Source: Candidatus Izemoplasma sp. (GTDB lineage Bacteria; Bacillota_I; Bacilli_A; Izemoplasmatales; Izemoplasmataceae). From it: a DNA stretch of 64,000 bases. The stretch lies in contig JAXKVY010000001.1 in the NCBI GenBank assembly GCA_036172455.1, forward strand, positions 62,001 through 126,000. The letters are read 5' to 3'. The translations under genes were made by a program, and so were the position numbers. The notes under the pieces are model-generated. The model ran no database searches. It was not told where the DNA came from and worked only from the letters and a program-made list of their open reading frames with translations. How positions within the stretch are numbered: position 1 is the first letter of the stretch; every line of letters starts with the position of its first letter. Positions 43,214 through 52,139 of the stretch are shown here, one piece after another.

Positions 43214-45538
43214 TTAATTTTTTAACTCAATGATGGTTGCGCCATTCCCACCTTCATTGGCTTTCCCATCACGATGACTGTTGATTTGAGGGTGTTTATC
43301 GACATAATCTTTTACAAGTTTTCGTAAGGTCAATGTTCCAAAACCATGGATGATTGTCGCAAATGGAATATTTGCTAAAACACAATCATCTACATATTTA
43401 TCAAGTTTGGCTTTTGCTTCTTCATATCGAAGACCTCTTAAATCCAGCGTGGTTGGCGTGTACTTATGAACCTTTGATTTCACTTTTACAGGTTTTTTAG
43501 GTTTATCTTTATGTTCGATAAATTCAAACTCTTTTTCATCTAAGTTCATCGTTAATGAGCCCATTTTGACAGACCATTTTCTATTTTTTTGTTGTTCTAA
43601 GAGTTCGCCTGTTCGGTTAAACTTTAACACGGTGACTAAATCTCCTGTTTGGTAAGTATGTTCAAGTGTTTCTGAATCCCTTACGTCATTATGCAACAAT
43701 TCTTTGGTTTTATATTTTAATTCAGCTAGTTCATGAGGCTTAATTTCGCTTTCTTTTTGTAAGGCTTCTATTTCTTTAATCAGCTTACTTGCTTCGCGTT
43801 TTGCCTGTGTCAAGACCTTATGTTTTTCTAGACTAGCCTTCTGTTTTAATTGATCTTTTTCTTCCCGTAAATCACGTTTTAATCGTTTGTTGTCTTCGAT
43901 TAATTCTTTGTTTCGGGCAATCAATTGATCATATTCTTGAATTTTTTCATCTAGAACATTCCCTTGTTTCTCTAATTTATTGATCAATTCTGATACATCG
44001 GTATTTGTTGTAATAACGTGCTCTTTGGCTCTGTCAATCACTTTTTTGGGTAACCCGAGCCGTTCACTAATTAATAACGCATTTGATTTACCGGGGGTAC
44101 CTAGTAATAAACGATATGTAGGGGATAATGTGTTCACATCGAATTCGACACTGGCATTTATAATATGCTCTTTATCATAGGCGTAGGCTTTTAACTCGGG
44201 ATAATGTGTTGTGGCAATCGTGTACACATTAAATTGATTAATATGATCTAAAATAGCCATCGCAAGACTAGATCCTTCTTTCGGGTCAGTCCCACTACCT
44301 AACTCATCTAGTAAAATAAGTGATCCTGGGGTACATTGTTTAATAATTCGGATAATCCGAGTCATATGTGATGAAAATGTAGATAAGGATTGTTCAATAC
44401 TTTGTTCATCACCAATATCGGCGAAAATATGGGTAAAAATGATTGTTTTACTTTCCGGTTCAACAGGAATAAGCAACCCTGATTGAACCATTATAGAGAG
44501 TAATCCCATCGTTTTTAAAGCAACAGTTTTCCCACCTGTATTTGGTCCTGTAATAATAATGGTATCTTGTCCAGGATTAAATGCAATGGTATTCGCAACA
44601 ACCTCTTTTTGATCAATTAATGGGTGTCGGGCTTTTTGTAAGTCAATGGTCTTTTTCGTAATATCTGGTTTCACACACAGTAACTCAATACTATATTTAC
44701 CTACCGCGAATAGGTAATCTAGGGTTGTTAAAACATCAAAGTTTGTTTTAAGCACACCATGATATCCGGCAATAAAAGCGGTTAAATCTCGTAACAATTT
44801 TTCAATTTCATTTTGTTCTTCAATTTTAAGTAAAGAAATTTGGTTATTGATTTCTGCGACGCTTGCGGGTTCAATATAGACTGTTTCACCACTGCTAGAC
44901 ATGTCAACAACTGTTCCTTTGACACTGTTTTTGTCGCTTGCTTTTACAGGTACAACAAACCGGTTAGACCGCATAGTAATTAAAGATTCAGTTAATTTTT
45001 TCTTGTTGCGATTTAAAAATTGATTTAATTTTTCATTCACTTTACGTTCTTTACTAGCGATATTTCGTCTGATACGCGACAGTTCAGATGAGGCATCATC
45101 ACGTATTTTACCATCAATCGTAATAACCTGCATGATCTCGTCTTTAATTGTTTTGACATGATTTAAGTCATCGAGATACGGTAATAAGGCATCAAAAGGT
45201 AATTCATTTTCTTCGACTTGCTTAAAAAAGCGTATCATATTTTTCGACGCATCCACAAGTCCCATAATATCAAGAAAGTCTTTTGGAGTAAGGGTCGCAT
45301 ATATCTTCGCTTGTTTGAGGATATCTGTGACATCTCTAACACCACCAAAAGGAGCTTCTTTGTATCCTTCTGTGATGTATTTTGCTTGTGATACTTCGTT
45401 TAATTTACGTGTGATTTCTAAATTATTATTGCTAGGCGCTAATTGACGAACTTTGTCTTTTCCAATCGTCGTGTGTGCATAGGCAGTAATGTGTTCTTTT
45501 ACTTTATTAAATTCTAGTAATTGTGTTTCTGCATACAT
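43214..45538 (-). CDS. mutS2: Endonuclease MutS2
   Basis: MutS-family protein of 774 residues that acts on recombination intermediates and, in Bacillus, on collided ribosomes. It has Walker A TGPNTGGKTVALK near 330, Walker B LILLDELGSGTDPKEG near 410, a long coiled coil (about 510-610), and a C-terminal Smr domain with TLDLRGLRYEEAK and IIHGFGTLTLRKLV. It lacks the mismatch-binding N-terminal domain of MutS, as expected. In-frame GTG and ATG three to five codons upstream are too close to AGGAG, so the ATG at 45536-45538 is chosen. Confidence 0.96.
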   Translation of the reverse strand: MYAETQLLEFNKVKEHITAYAHTTIGKDKVRQLAPSNNNLEITRKLNEVSQAKYITEGYKEAPFGGVRDVTDILKQAKIYATLTPKDFLDIMGLVDASKNMIRFFKQVEENELPFDALLPYLDDLNHVKTIKDEIMQVITIDGKIRDDASSELSRIRRNIASKERKVNEKLNQFLNRNKKKLTESLITMRSNRFVVPVKASDKNSVKGTVVDMSSSGETVYIEPASVAEINNQISLLKIEEQNEIEKLLRDLTAFIAGYHGVLKTNFDVLTTLDYLFAVGKYSIELLCVKPDITKKTIDLQKARHPLIDQKEVVANTIAFNPGQDTIIITGPNTGGKTVALKTMGLLSIMVQSGLLIPVEPESKTIIFTHIFADIGDEQSIEQSLSTFSSHMTRIIRIIKQCTPGSLILLDELGSGTDPKEGSSLAMAILDHINQFNVYTIATTHYPELKAYAYDKEHIINASVEFDVNTLSPTYRLLLGTPGKSNALLISERLGLPKKVIDRAKEHVITTNTDVSELINKLEKQGNVLDEKIQEYDQLIARNKELIEDNKRLKRDLREEKDQLKQKASLEKHKVLTQAKREASKLIKEIEALQKESEIKPHELAELKYKTKELLHNDVRDSETLEHTYQTGDLVTVLKFNRTGELLEQQKNRKWSVKMGSLTMNLDEKEFEFIEHKDKPKKPVKVKSKVHKYTPTTLDLRGLRYEEAKAKLDKYVDDCVLANIPFATIIHGFGTLTLRKLVKDYVDKHPQINSHRDGKANEGGNGATIIELKN

Positions 45539-45574
45539 TTTCATCACTCCTAGATATTATTTTATCAAAGATTG

Positions 45575-45583
45575 TGGTAAAAT
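45575..45583 (+). promoter_or_regulatory. Extended -10 promoter element of rnhC
   Basis: TGGTAAAAT lies about 22 bp before the start codon; the -35 region is weak. Confidence 0.45.
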
Positions 45584-45604
45584 AATAGATGCGAGGTGGT
45601 TTTT

Positions 45605-46510
45605 TTGAATTTTGTCTTAAAAAATATGAGTAAAACAGATATAGCGCGAATAAAACAGTTCTATCAAGACTATGAAGTTGAGAATAATAGTCCGCATATT
45701 GTGTTTTTTGCGAAAACAGAATATGTTGCTGTATCCATATATACAACTGGTAAGGTTATGTTTCAAGGCGAAGATGCCGAAGATGAGTATAATATGTGGT
45801 TGACTATACTTAATTACCCTGCGGCCGAGTCAGCGTCAAAAAAACCAGATTTCAAAGATTACTTCTACCCGTCTATTGGTAGTGATGAAGTAGGAACGGG
45901 TGACTTTTTTGGACCAATTACTGTGTGTGCTTTTCATTTGAATCAAAGTGATATAGAAGTATATAAACAATTAAATATTCGTGACTCTAAAAATGTGTCT
46001 GATGAGCAAATCCTCATTATTGGTGAAGCAATTAAAGATATGGGCACATTTAGTTTGTTAACCCTCCATAATGATAAGTATAATCAACTCGTTAAAAAGG
46101 GATTCAATATGAATAAAATTAAAGCGTATTTACATAATAAAGCAATTTTAAATTTGCTTCAAAAAATCCACGGAAGTCCAGAAGTGATTATCGATCAATT
46201 CACACCTGAGAAAAAATATTTTCAGTATTTAAATACTGAACAACGTGTATATCGCAATATCACCTTTTTAACCAAGGCAGAAAGTCGTTATGCCAGTGTG
46301 GCTTTAGCCAGTATTTTGGCTAGATATGCTTTTTTAAAGCACTTTGATCACTTATCTGATCAAGTTGGCGTAACCTTGCCAAAAGGGGCAGGCGCAAAAG
46401 TTGACGATATCGCGGCCTCGTTGATTAAAAAACATGGTGAAGCATACTTGGAGAATATTGCCAAAACACACTTTACAACATTTGATAAAGCAAAAAAATT
46501 AGCGAAATAG
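45605..46510 (+). CDS. rnhC: Ribonuclease HIII
   Basis: RNase H type 2 enzyme of 301 residues that cuts RNA in RNA-DNA hybrids. It has an N-terminal TBP-like substrate domain (YTTGKVMFQG near 48), the catalytic IGSDEVGTGDFFGP near 88, and RDSKNVSDEQI. The C-terminal Asp is in VIIDQFTP. The start is probably a TTG at 45605-45607, 5 bases after GAGGTGG; the next ATG is 7 codons later and has no good ribosome binding site. It is divergent from mutS2, which is its neighbour in many Bacilli. Confidence 0.92.
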   Translation: MNFVLKNMSKTDIARIKQFYQDYEVENNSPHIVFFAKTEYVAVSIYTTGKVMFQGEDAEDEYNMWLTILNYPAAESASKKPDFKDYFYPSIGSDEVGTGDFFGPITVCAFHLNQSDIEVYKQLNIRDSKNVSDEQILIIGEAIKDMGTFSLLTLHNDKYNQLVKKGFNMNKIKAYLHNKAILNLLQKIHGSPEVIIDQFTPEKKYFQYLNTEQRVYRNITFLTKAESRYASVALASILARYAFLKHFDHLSDQVGVTLPKGAGAKVDDIAASLIKKHGEAYLENIAKTHFTTFDKAKKLAK

Positions 46511-46520
46511 TATGTTTATG

Positions 46521-46549
46521 TTGTCATGATAGAATAACTTCGTTATAAT
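46521..46549 (+). promoter_or_regulatory. Promoter of the ferritin gene
   Basis: TTGTCA (46521) and TATAAT (46544) are 17 bases apart. No Fur-type palindrome is visible over it. Confidence 0.8.
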
Positions 46550-46572
46550 AAGTATGAAAAGGAGATGACATT

Positions 46573-47076
46573 ATGGATAAAAAATTAGTAGAAGCAATCA
46601 ACGAACAATTGAATTTTGAAATTGAATCGGCACATATCTATCTTGCAATGGCTGGATATGTCGCAACATTAGGATTAGACGGATTTGAAAATTGGTTTAT
46701 GATTCAATACGAAGAAGAATTAGCGCATGCAAAGAAATTCATTAACTATCTTAATGATCGCGGTGAACGTGTAAACATTACAGGATTTGATACACCACAA
46801 AATGATTATGATAGTTTATTAGATGCTTTTGAAACTTCACTTGCACACGAGAAAAAAGTAACTGCACGGATTAATAATTTAATGAAAATTGCTAATGAGG
46901 TTAGTGACTATGCGGCAATCAGCTTTTTAAACTGGTATTTGGATGAACAAGTTGAAGAGGAAGATACTTTCTCTTCATTAATCGACAAAATCAAACTTGT
47001 AAAAGATGCCGGTCTTTATGTTTTAGACCAAGAAATGGCACAACGTACTTTCGTTGATCCTACTCAAGAAGCATAA
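46573..47076 (+). CDS. ftn: Ferritin (non-heme, FtnA type)
   Basis: Iron-storage protein of 167 residues with a four-helix bundle and short fifth helix. The ferroxidase residues are visible: Glu in NFEIESAHIYLAM, EEELAHAKK, and the second helix pair DEQVEEEDTFSSL. No heme-binding Met of bacterioferritin type is obvious. AAAGGAGATG precedes the ATG. Monocistronic between its own promoter and terminator. Confidence 0.94.
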   Translation: MDKKLVEAINEQLNFEIESAHIYLAMAGYVATLGLDGFENWFMIQYEEELAHAKKFINYLNDRGERVNITGFDTPQNDYDSLLDAFETSLAHEKKVTARINNLMKIANEVSDYAAISFLNWYLDEQVEEEDTFSSLIDKIKLVKDAGLYVLDQEMAQRTFVDPTQEA

Positions 47077-47094
47077 GACAAAACATCAAAAAAA

Positions 47095-47121
47095 ATACGG
47101 TACTGATGTACCGTGTTTTTT
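47095..47121. terminator. Bidirectional terminator after ferritin
   Basis: ACGGTAC / GTACCGT stem with a TGAT loop, followed by GTTTTTT; overlaps the stop codon of the convergent membrane gene. Confidence 0.82.
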
Positions 47122-47563
47122 ATAATACGCCATAACTTGCTAAACCAATGCCACCCATGATAAACAATATAAGCATAACATGTGTGATAATGAGAAATCC
47201 ATCTAATATAATCCGTGTTGTCTTATTATTTTTTGAAGAATAGAGTGAGGCATAGGCATAGGTCATTATCAGTAGAATGGGGACCGCAATAGAGAGCGCA
47301 CTCGTCCCGCCTCTGTATCCTGAAAATGTCATATACGTATATATAATGAAATATAAACAGGTACTTATGGCAAATATATAGCCCATTCTTTGTTGTGTAA
47401 TATCCATAGTGTAAAAAATCATTTTTAGTATGCCAAACAGTATAATCACAATAAATACTGGACCAAAATTGAATGTTTCCCATGCAATAAATTGCTCAAT
47501 GTAAAAGGCGGTACTAAGGATTATAATCAGTAATATCGATAATATAATTTGTTTAGTCTTCAC
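47120..47563 (-). CDS. Membrane protein, 147 residues, about five segments (unknown)
   Basis: No family is recognised. Five hydrophobic segments are visible, starting with LSILLIIILSTAFYI near residue 8. Short polar loops separate them (DITQQRMG, SGYRGGTS, SSKNNKTT). The GTG at 47561-47563 follows AAAGGGTGA at reasonable spacing and is preferred over an ATG ten codons upstream that precedes the ribosome binding site. It stands alone between two terminators. No functional hint comes from the neighbours. Confidence 0.6.
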   Translation of the reverse strand: MKTKQIILSILLIIILSTAFYIEQFIAWETFNFGPVFIVIILFGILKMIFYTMDITQQRMGYIFAISTCLYFIIYTYMTFSGYRGGTSALSIAVPILLIMTYAYASLYSSKNNKTTRIILDGFLIITHVMLILFIMGGIGLASYGVL

Positions 47564-47668
47564 CACATCACCCTTTCTTTTACATTGTATCACGAAAGCG
47601 TCATGTGGTCGATATCTTTTTTAGTGGGGGACTATAAAAAATATAGAAACCAAGCTTAATTTAATCAA

Positions 47669-47700
47669 AACGGTACACGTGTATAATCGTGTACCGTTGT
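47669..47700. terminator. Terminator after the YolD-like gene
   Basis: AACGGTACACG / CGTGTACCGTT stem with an 8-base loop, followed on the minus strand by TTTTGATT; the plus strand also ends in T-rich sequence. Confidence 0.75.
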
Positions 47701-47701
47701 T

Positions 47702-48043
47702 TTATTGAAATCTAATATCAGTGATTTGCTGGGCAGATAATCGTGTCCCATTAATGGTTAGTTGTCTATGCATCTGATCGACTTTTGTGACTAAGCCACT
47801 GATTGTATGATACGTATACTGTTCAAAGTAGGTTACTTTAATAGGTAAAGACATTGCGATTGCTTCTTCTAAAATATAGTTCATCTCATTTTCCGCATCG
47901 CTTAATAAGGTTGGCTTCTCTTGTCTATTTCGTTTCGCAAAGAGTTCTTGTAAGTAGTCACCTTGTTCTGTTAAGGCACCAAAAGGCAACCATTTCATCA
48001 TCTTACGATCGCGATAAACATAATGTTCTAAGGTGTTAGGCAT
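47702..48043 (-). CDS. yolD: YolD-like protein
   Basis: Protein of 113 residues with the YolD domain. KWLPFGALTEQGDYLQELF near residue 16 and the C-terminal beta-barrel-like part (IKVTYFEQYTYHTISGLVTKVD, GTRLSAQQITDIRF) are typical. Such proteins are encoded directly after UvrX/UmuC-type polymerases in Bacillota, on chromosomes and phages, and probably regulate them. The ATG at 48041-48043 overlaps the polymerase end by 8 bp. Confidence 0.85.
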   Translation of the reverse strand: MPNTLEHYVYRDRKMMKWLPFGALTEQGDYLQELFAKRNRQEKPTLLSDAENEMNYILEEAIAMSLPIKVTYFEQYTYHTISGLVTKVDQMHRQLTINGTRLSAQQITDIRFQ

Positions 48044-49301
48044 TATGACCACCAACCATTTCGTTACGTGCTTGTATGGTAGAGGCATCGGTTAAACTAG
48101 AACCTCTTATAATCGTATTTTTGCCATGTTTAAATTGAATATTGTCAATTGTTTTATGGATTTTGTGTTCTTTAATTTTTTGTGAAACATCACTAAATAA
48201 GTTGAGTTGAATAAAATATTCTTTCACAAGGTTTGAGGCTCTAATCGATACCCGTCTAATGGGTGATTCATCATAATGTTCATCCAGTAAATCAAGGCAT
48301 ATTCGATAAATTTCACTTTCATTCCATGTGGGAAATGGTAGCGTACGTTGATGAGAAAACCCACCACCAACTACCTTTGAATAGCCAATACCAAAGTGAA
48401 TTGTGTAAGCCTTCTTCTCTCCTTCTCGTAACCGTTTAGCAACTAAATCAGTCATCTCTAAAATAATTTGTTTAACGTCATCATAAAAGTAATCATGAAA
48501 GAGTGTTTGACCGTGGCCAACACTTTTTGAGACAGGTTCATACGCTATTTTTTCACTGATGATGGATTGATCAATACCGTGTGCATGATGATATAACTCT
48601 TCGCCTAAAATACCGTAGTATTTACGAAGGCGCTTCAGTGGATAACGGGCAATATCACCAACCGTATATAAACCGAGCTGATTCAAATTTTGTTCCATCC
48701 GTGAACCAATGCCCCACATTTCTGATAATGGTGTAATATTCCATAGTTTATGTTCTACATCATCATAACTCCATTTAGCGATGAAGGTCGGTGAATGTTT
48801 GCTCTCAATATCAAGGGCAATCTTACTTAGTAACATATTCGGACCAATCCCACATGTTGCGGGTATTTTAGTAGTTTCTAAGATATCATCAAGAATAATC
48901 TTTGCCATTTCTTCATCGCTTTTTTCATAGTAATTCAAGTAAGTGGTCAAATCTAAAAAGACTTCATCAATACTATAAATATGCATGTCTTCATAGGAGA
49001 CATATTTTAGATAGATATCAATAATCTTAGTCGACATTTCTAAGTATTTCTTCATCCGTGGTTTGGCATAGATAATCTCTCCATCTTTTGGAAGATTATG
49101 AATGCGACAGCGGTTCTTAACCCCACGTTTTTTCAAGTACGGTGTCACAGCTAGAACAACACTGCCGCCACCCCGTGATTTATCTGCTACAACGAGTGGG
49201 GTGGTAAATGGGTTTAGCCCTCTAATAGCGCATTCTACTGATGCATAAAAGCTTTTCAGGTCAATACATAATATATTTCTATGTATCCGATAATTATCCA
49301 T
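48036..49301 (-). CDS. uvrX: Y-family DNA polymerase, UvrX/UmuC-like
   Basis: Translesion polymerase of 421 residues. The palm has ILCIDLKSFYASVECA (metal Asp near residue 13) and SIDEVFLDLT (Asp-Glu near 110). The thumb helix-hairpin-helix is MWGIGSRMEQNLNQLGLYTVGD. The little-finger domain follows. The C-terminus lacks a clear beta-clamp peptide, though QLNLF near 370 could serve as one. With its YolD partner it matches the Bacillus UvrX/YqjW arrangement used in damage tolerance. GGAGGTGG precedes the ATG. No CGAAC-N4-GTTCG LexA box was found upstream. Confidence 0.9.
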   Translation of the reverse strand: MDNYRIHRNILCIDLKSFYASVECAIRGLNPFTTPLVVADKSRGGGSVVLAVTPYLKKRGVKNRCRIHNLPKDGEIIYAKPRMKKYLEMSTKIIDIYLKYVSYEDMHIYSIDEVFLDLTTYLNYYEKSDEEMAKIILDDILETTKIPATCGIGPNMLLSKIALDIESKHSPTFIAKWSYDDVEHKLWNITPLSEMWGIGSRMEQNLNQLGLYTVGDIARYPLKRLRKYYGILGEELYHHAHGIDQSIISEKIAYEPVSKSVGHGQTLFHDYFYDDVKQIILEMTDLVAKRLREGEKKAYTIHFGIGYSKVVGGGFSHQRTLPFPTWNESEIYRICLDLLDEHYDESPIRRVSIRASNLVKEYFIQLNLFSDVSQKIKEHKIHKTIDNIQFKHGKNTIIRGSSLTDASTIQARNEMVGGHNA

Positions 49302-49331
49302 TTTACCACCTCCAAGTGTTTTGTGTATTCT

Positions 49332-49359
49332 ATTATACGCGCTATTTTGAAGAATGCAA
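49332..49359 (-). promoter_or_regulatory. Promoter of the polymerase-yolD operon
   Basis: Minus-strand TTGCAT and TATAAT are 16 bases apart, about 30 bp before the ATG. Confidence 0.65.
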
Positions 49360-49435
49360 GAGAGGTAAAATGATAAAAATACGGGTTTTAGTTTTTATTT
49401 AGGGCTAAGGTCTTTTATTGAAAAAAACTATAAAA

Positions 49436-49462
49436 AAAGCAACTTTTTTATTGTTGCTTTTC
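49436..49462 (-). terminator. Terminator after the phospholipase gene
   Basis: AAAGCAAC / GTTGCTTT stem around a 9-base A/T loop, followed by a U-run on the minus strand; overlaps the stop codon. Confidence 0.8.
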
Positions 49463-50401
49463 AGTATATATTTGAATATATTTCATCTTGCTTCCGCGGT
49501 CACAATTAATCCCTGTATTAAAAGATAAATTGGTAAAAACTGTCGACAGGTCAACGGTGCCTTTTCCTTCAATATACGGTAATACAGTATCTAATATATT
49601 AAGCACAAATTCTTTTGCCTGGTCATATAAATCAAAGACAGAGGCAGTTGATTTTTGATTAGTGATGGGGTGATGCCAAGGATGATGATCTATATTAAGA
49701 TAATCAAACGGGATTGGCTTCGCATGTAAAGAGAGGTCTTGTAAGAATAAATCCGTTTTATGATTAAAGCGATCTAAGCCTTTATACAATAATCGCTTCA
49801 TGCCAAAACGGTCACGAACCATCCATTTTAACGTACGTTTCATTGCTTTTGAAGCTACGGTGTAAGATAAGCCTGGATTACTGTCAAAGGTTTTATGAAT
49901 GATATGCGATATGGCATAATCGATTGTCTCTTCTGTATTGTACTTAGGTAATAAACTATTCACATTGAACTGATGCGCTTTTATATCATAATCATGTTCA
50001 ATTAACTTGATATCGACAGCGCGCTCAAAGCGTAAGTGTAAGCCGCGCCACGGATGCGTGGTTGGTTGATTGACATCATAGACACCCACATGGTGATAGA
50101 TGTAAGGATGCACAGTCACATCGAGAGCATAGTGACATAAATACCCAATATAAAAACTGATAAGTTTTTGATTGGGATGCGTTTTAACATACGTGGTTAA
50201 AAGCGATAGGCTTTTTGCTGTGTCGGTATCGTGTAGTCGATCCGCATAGTATCGATAATCGTGTGTTTTACCGCCTAAAACTTTATAATAAAACGGATCT
50301 GGTCCTTGCGCACCAAGCAATAAGGATGGTGTATCAAGCGATACAGGTAATATTTCTTCAATCTCTTTGGCAAATTTAGCATGCATATAAAAATCTGGCA
50401 T
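49448..50401 (-). CDS. Zinc-dependent phospholipase C-family protein (PF00882 type)
   Basis: Protein of 317 residues with the metal-binding layout of the S1/P1-nuclease-like zinc phospholipase C domain. It has MPDFYMHAKFAKEI with His7, LGAQGPDPFYY near 30, and YLCHYALDVTVHPY near 108-121 with His and Asp ligands. No signal peptide is present, so unlike the secreted clostridial toxin it is probably intracellular; the cellular substrate is unknown. The gene follows the pseudouridine synthase gene by 10 bp. Confidence 0.83.
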   Translation of the reverse strand: MPDFYMHAKFAKEIEEILPVSLDTPSLLLGAQGPDPFYYKVLGGKTHDYRYYADRLHDTDTAKSLSLLTTYVKTHPNQKLISFYIGYLCHYALDVTVHPYIYHHVGVYDVNQPTTHPWRGLHLRFERAVDIKLIEHDYDIKAHQFNVNSLLPKYNTEETIDYAISHIIHKTFDSNPGLSYTVASKAMKRTLKWMVRDRFGMKRLLYKGLDRFNHKTDLFLQDLSLHAKPIPFDYLNIDHHPWHHPITNQKSTASVFDLYDQAKEFVLNILDTVLPYIEGKGTVDLSTVFTNLSFNTGINCDRGSKMKYIQIYTEKQQ

Positions 50402-50411
50402 GTGGATTCCT

Positions 50412-51305
50412 CTATTCTAGTTCATTTAAGGTTGTTTGAAAAAAGTCTGGTAATGGGCTTTCAAAAAACAAGGTTTCTTCTGTCCGGGGATGTTTAAAGC
50501 CAAGGGATTTTGCATGAAGATATTGTCCATGCGATGTGTCTGTTTTACGTCTACCATATTTTGGGTCACCTACTAAGGGATGACCGATATAAGCTAAATG
50601 GACGCGAATTTGATGGGTTCTACCGGTTTCTAATTGGCATTCGATTAGGGTATGGTTTTCATATCGTTTTATAACGGTAAAATGGGTAATTGCTGGCTTT
50701 CCATTTTCGACCACAGCCATATGTTGGCGCCGTGTTTTATGGCGGCCAATGGGAGCATTGATTTTACCTTTGTTGTGATCAATAACGCCTTCTACAAGGG
50801 CAACGTATGTGCGTTCAACCGTTTTTTCTTGGAGTTGCTTTGATAGGTGTTCAACGGCTAAATCATTTTTGGCAACCATCAATAATCCGCTGGTTTCTTT
50901 ATCAATCCGATGGACGATTCCAGGGCGAATCTCCCCCTTAATCGCAGTTAAATCATCTAAATGATATAATAACGCATTTACCATTGTATGACTTGGATTT
51001 CCTGCGCCGGGATGGACAACCATCCCCACCGGTTTATTCACCACAGCAACATCATCATCTTCATAGATGATATCTAAAGGAATATCTTCTGGTTTTAAAG
51101 AAATTTCTTTAGGTGCTGGCGGATTAATCGTAATGGTGTCTTCAACCTTGATTTTATAATTGGCTTTACTAGATGCCCCATTCACTAAAATGTGATCATC
51201 TTTAATATATTGTTGAATAACATTACGCGATAATGTGAGTTGATCGGCTAAAAAACGATCGAGTCGCTCATGTTCATTTTGTTGTGTTACGATGATGGTT
51301 TCCAT
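50412..51305 (-). CDS. RluA/RluD-family pseudouridine synthase
   Basis: RNA-modifying enzyme of 297 residues, probably acting on 23S rRNA. An N-terminal S4 domain (HERLDRFLADQLTLSRN) precedes the catalytic domain with GIVHRIDKETSGLLMVAK (catalytic Asp near 138). The GRTHQIRVH motif follows near 231. It corresponds to Bacillus YlyB, which also follows lspA. The ATG at 51303-51305 has GAGGAGG; it overlaps the lspA end by 32 bp. The exact uridine target is not predictable. Confidence 0.92.
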   Translation of the reverse strand: METIIVTQQNEHERLDRFLADQLTLSRNVIQQYIKDDHILVNGASSKANYKIKVEDTITINPPAPKEISLKPEDIPLDIIYEDDDVAVVNKPVGMVVHPGAGNPSHTMVNALLYHLDDLTAIKGEIRPGIVHRIDKETSGLLMVAKNDLAVEHLSKQLQEKTVERTYVALVEGVIDHNKGKINAPIGRHKTRRQHMAVVENGKPAITHFTVIKRYENHTLIECQLETGRTHQIRVHLAYIGHPLVGDPKYGRRKTDTSHGQYLHAKSLGFKHPRTEETLFFESPLPDFFQTTLNELE

Positions 51306-51774
51306 AAAATACCTCCTCGATGATGACATCTAAGGTAAACATAATCATTCCGATAACTAAACAAATATCGGCAATATTAAAGATGGGAAATGTTGTATAA
51401 CTGAAAATGTCAATATCAATAAAATCAACGACTTGTTTATAGGCTAGACGGTCAATGAAATTACCGATCCCACCGGCAACCATAAGAAAAATACCATACG
51501 AATAAAATTTCTTTGTTGTTACATCTGACTCTTTTAACAAAAGATAAAAGAGTACACCAGCGATCAAAGTAATGAGATAGAAAAAGAGCATGTTTCCACT
51601 GAAGATTCCCCATGCAGCACCGTCATTACGGTGCGATGTGATTGTGAAAAATTGTGGGATTACAGGTATTTCTTCACCAAGATATAACTGTGTCTTGATG
51701 AGTAATTTTGTGATCTGATCGAGGGCAACTAATATACTAATTACCAGGAGACCAATTCGGGTTGTTTTTGTCAT
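51274..51774 (-). CDS. lspA: Lipoprotein signal peptidase (signal peptidase II)
   Basis: Aspartyl membrane protease of 166 residues that removes signal peptides from prolipoproteins. It has four membrane segments. The motifs are SHRNDGAAWGI near 49, AGGIGNFIDRLAYKQVVDFID (catalytic Asp) and PIFNIADICLVIG (second catalytic Asp). Its presence shows that the organism makes lipoproteins. It overlaps the downstream synthase gene by 32 bp. Confidence 0.95.
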   Translation of the reverse strand: MTKTTRIGLLVISILVALDQITKLLIKTQLYLGEEIPVIPQFFTITSHRNDGAAWGIFSGNMLFFYLITLIAGVLFYLLLKESDVTTKKFYSYGIFLMVAGGIGNFIDRLAYKQVVDFIDIDIFSYTTFPIFNIADICLVIGMIMFTLDVIIEEVFYGNHHRNTTK

Positions 51775-51791
51775 GATGTCACCTCTTTGTG

Positions 51792-52139
51792 TTAGTTAAT
51801 GGTAAAATATAAGCCAATTAAGGCAATAAATAATAGCGTAATATCAAATAATGTATTTTGTTTATACATCCGTTCATAGGGAAATGTGGCTAAATGCGTT
51901 TCTTTTTTTAATTGATCAATGATGACTGTATTACCCCGAGCTAAAATAAAACTGCCTAAAATGAAGGCGGATGTTAGAAAGTAGACAAGATAAGGAATGT
52001 ATAAGAAAATCAGATTAGCGAGTATAAGACCAAGTCCAACGAGACCAATGATATGATATATCACGCCAGTAAGAAAGGCATTTGCAATCTCTTTTTTATT
52101 ATAGTATTTGTGTAGATGAAAGATTGGGAAACGGATCAT
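51792..52139 (-). CDS. Small membrane protein, 115 residues (unknown)
   Basis: No family is recognised. The N-terminus is polar and basic (MIRFPIFHLHKYYNKKE). About three membrane segments follow (near 24-45, 47-68 and 96-114), with the last two separated by a charged loop (IIDQLKKETHLATFPYERMYK). The ATG overlaps the ylbL stop by 4 bp (ATGA), so it is translationally coupled to the membrane protease. lspA follows 17 bp later. It may work with YlbL, but this is inferred only from coupling. Confidence 0.65.
   Translation of the reverse strand: MIRFPIFHLHKYYNKKEIANAFLTGVIYHIIGLVGLGLILANLIFLYIPYLVYFLTSAFILGSFILARGNTVIIDQLKKETHLATFPYERMYKQNTLFDITLLFIALIGLYFTIN

Noticed and set aside
47120-47563. 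Secreted or signal-peptide protein
   Set aside because: The first hydrophobic segment is followed by four more, so it is a polytopic membrane protein rather than an exported one.
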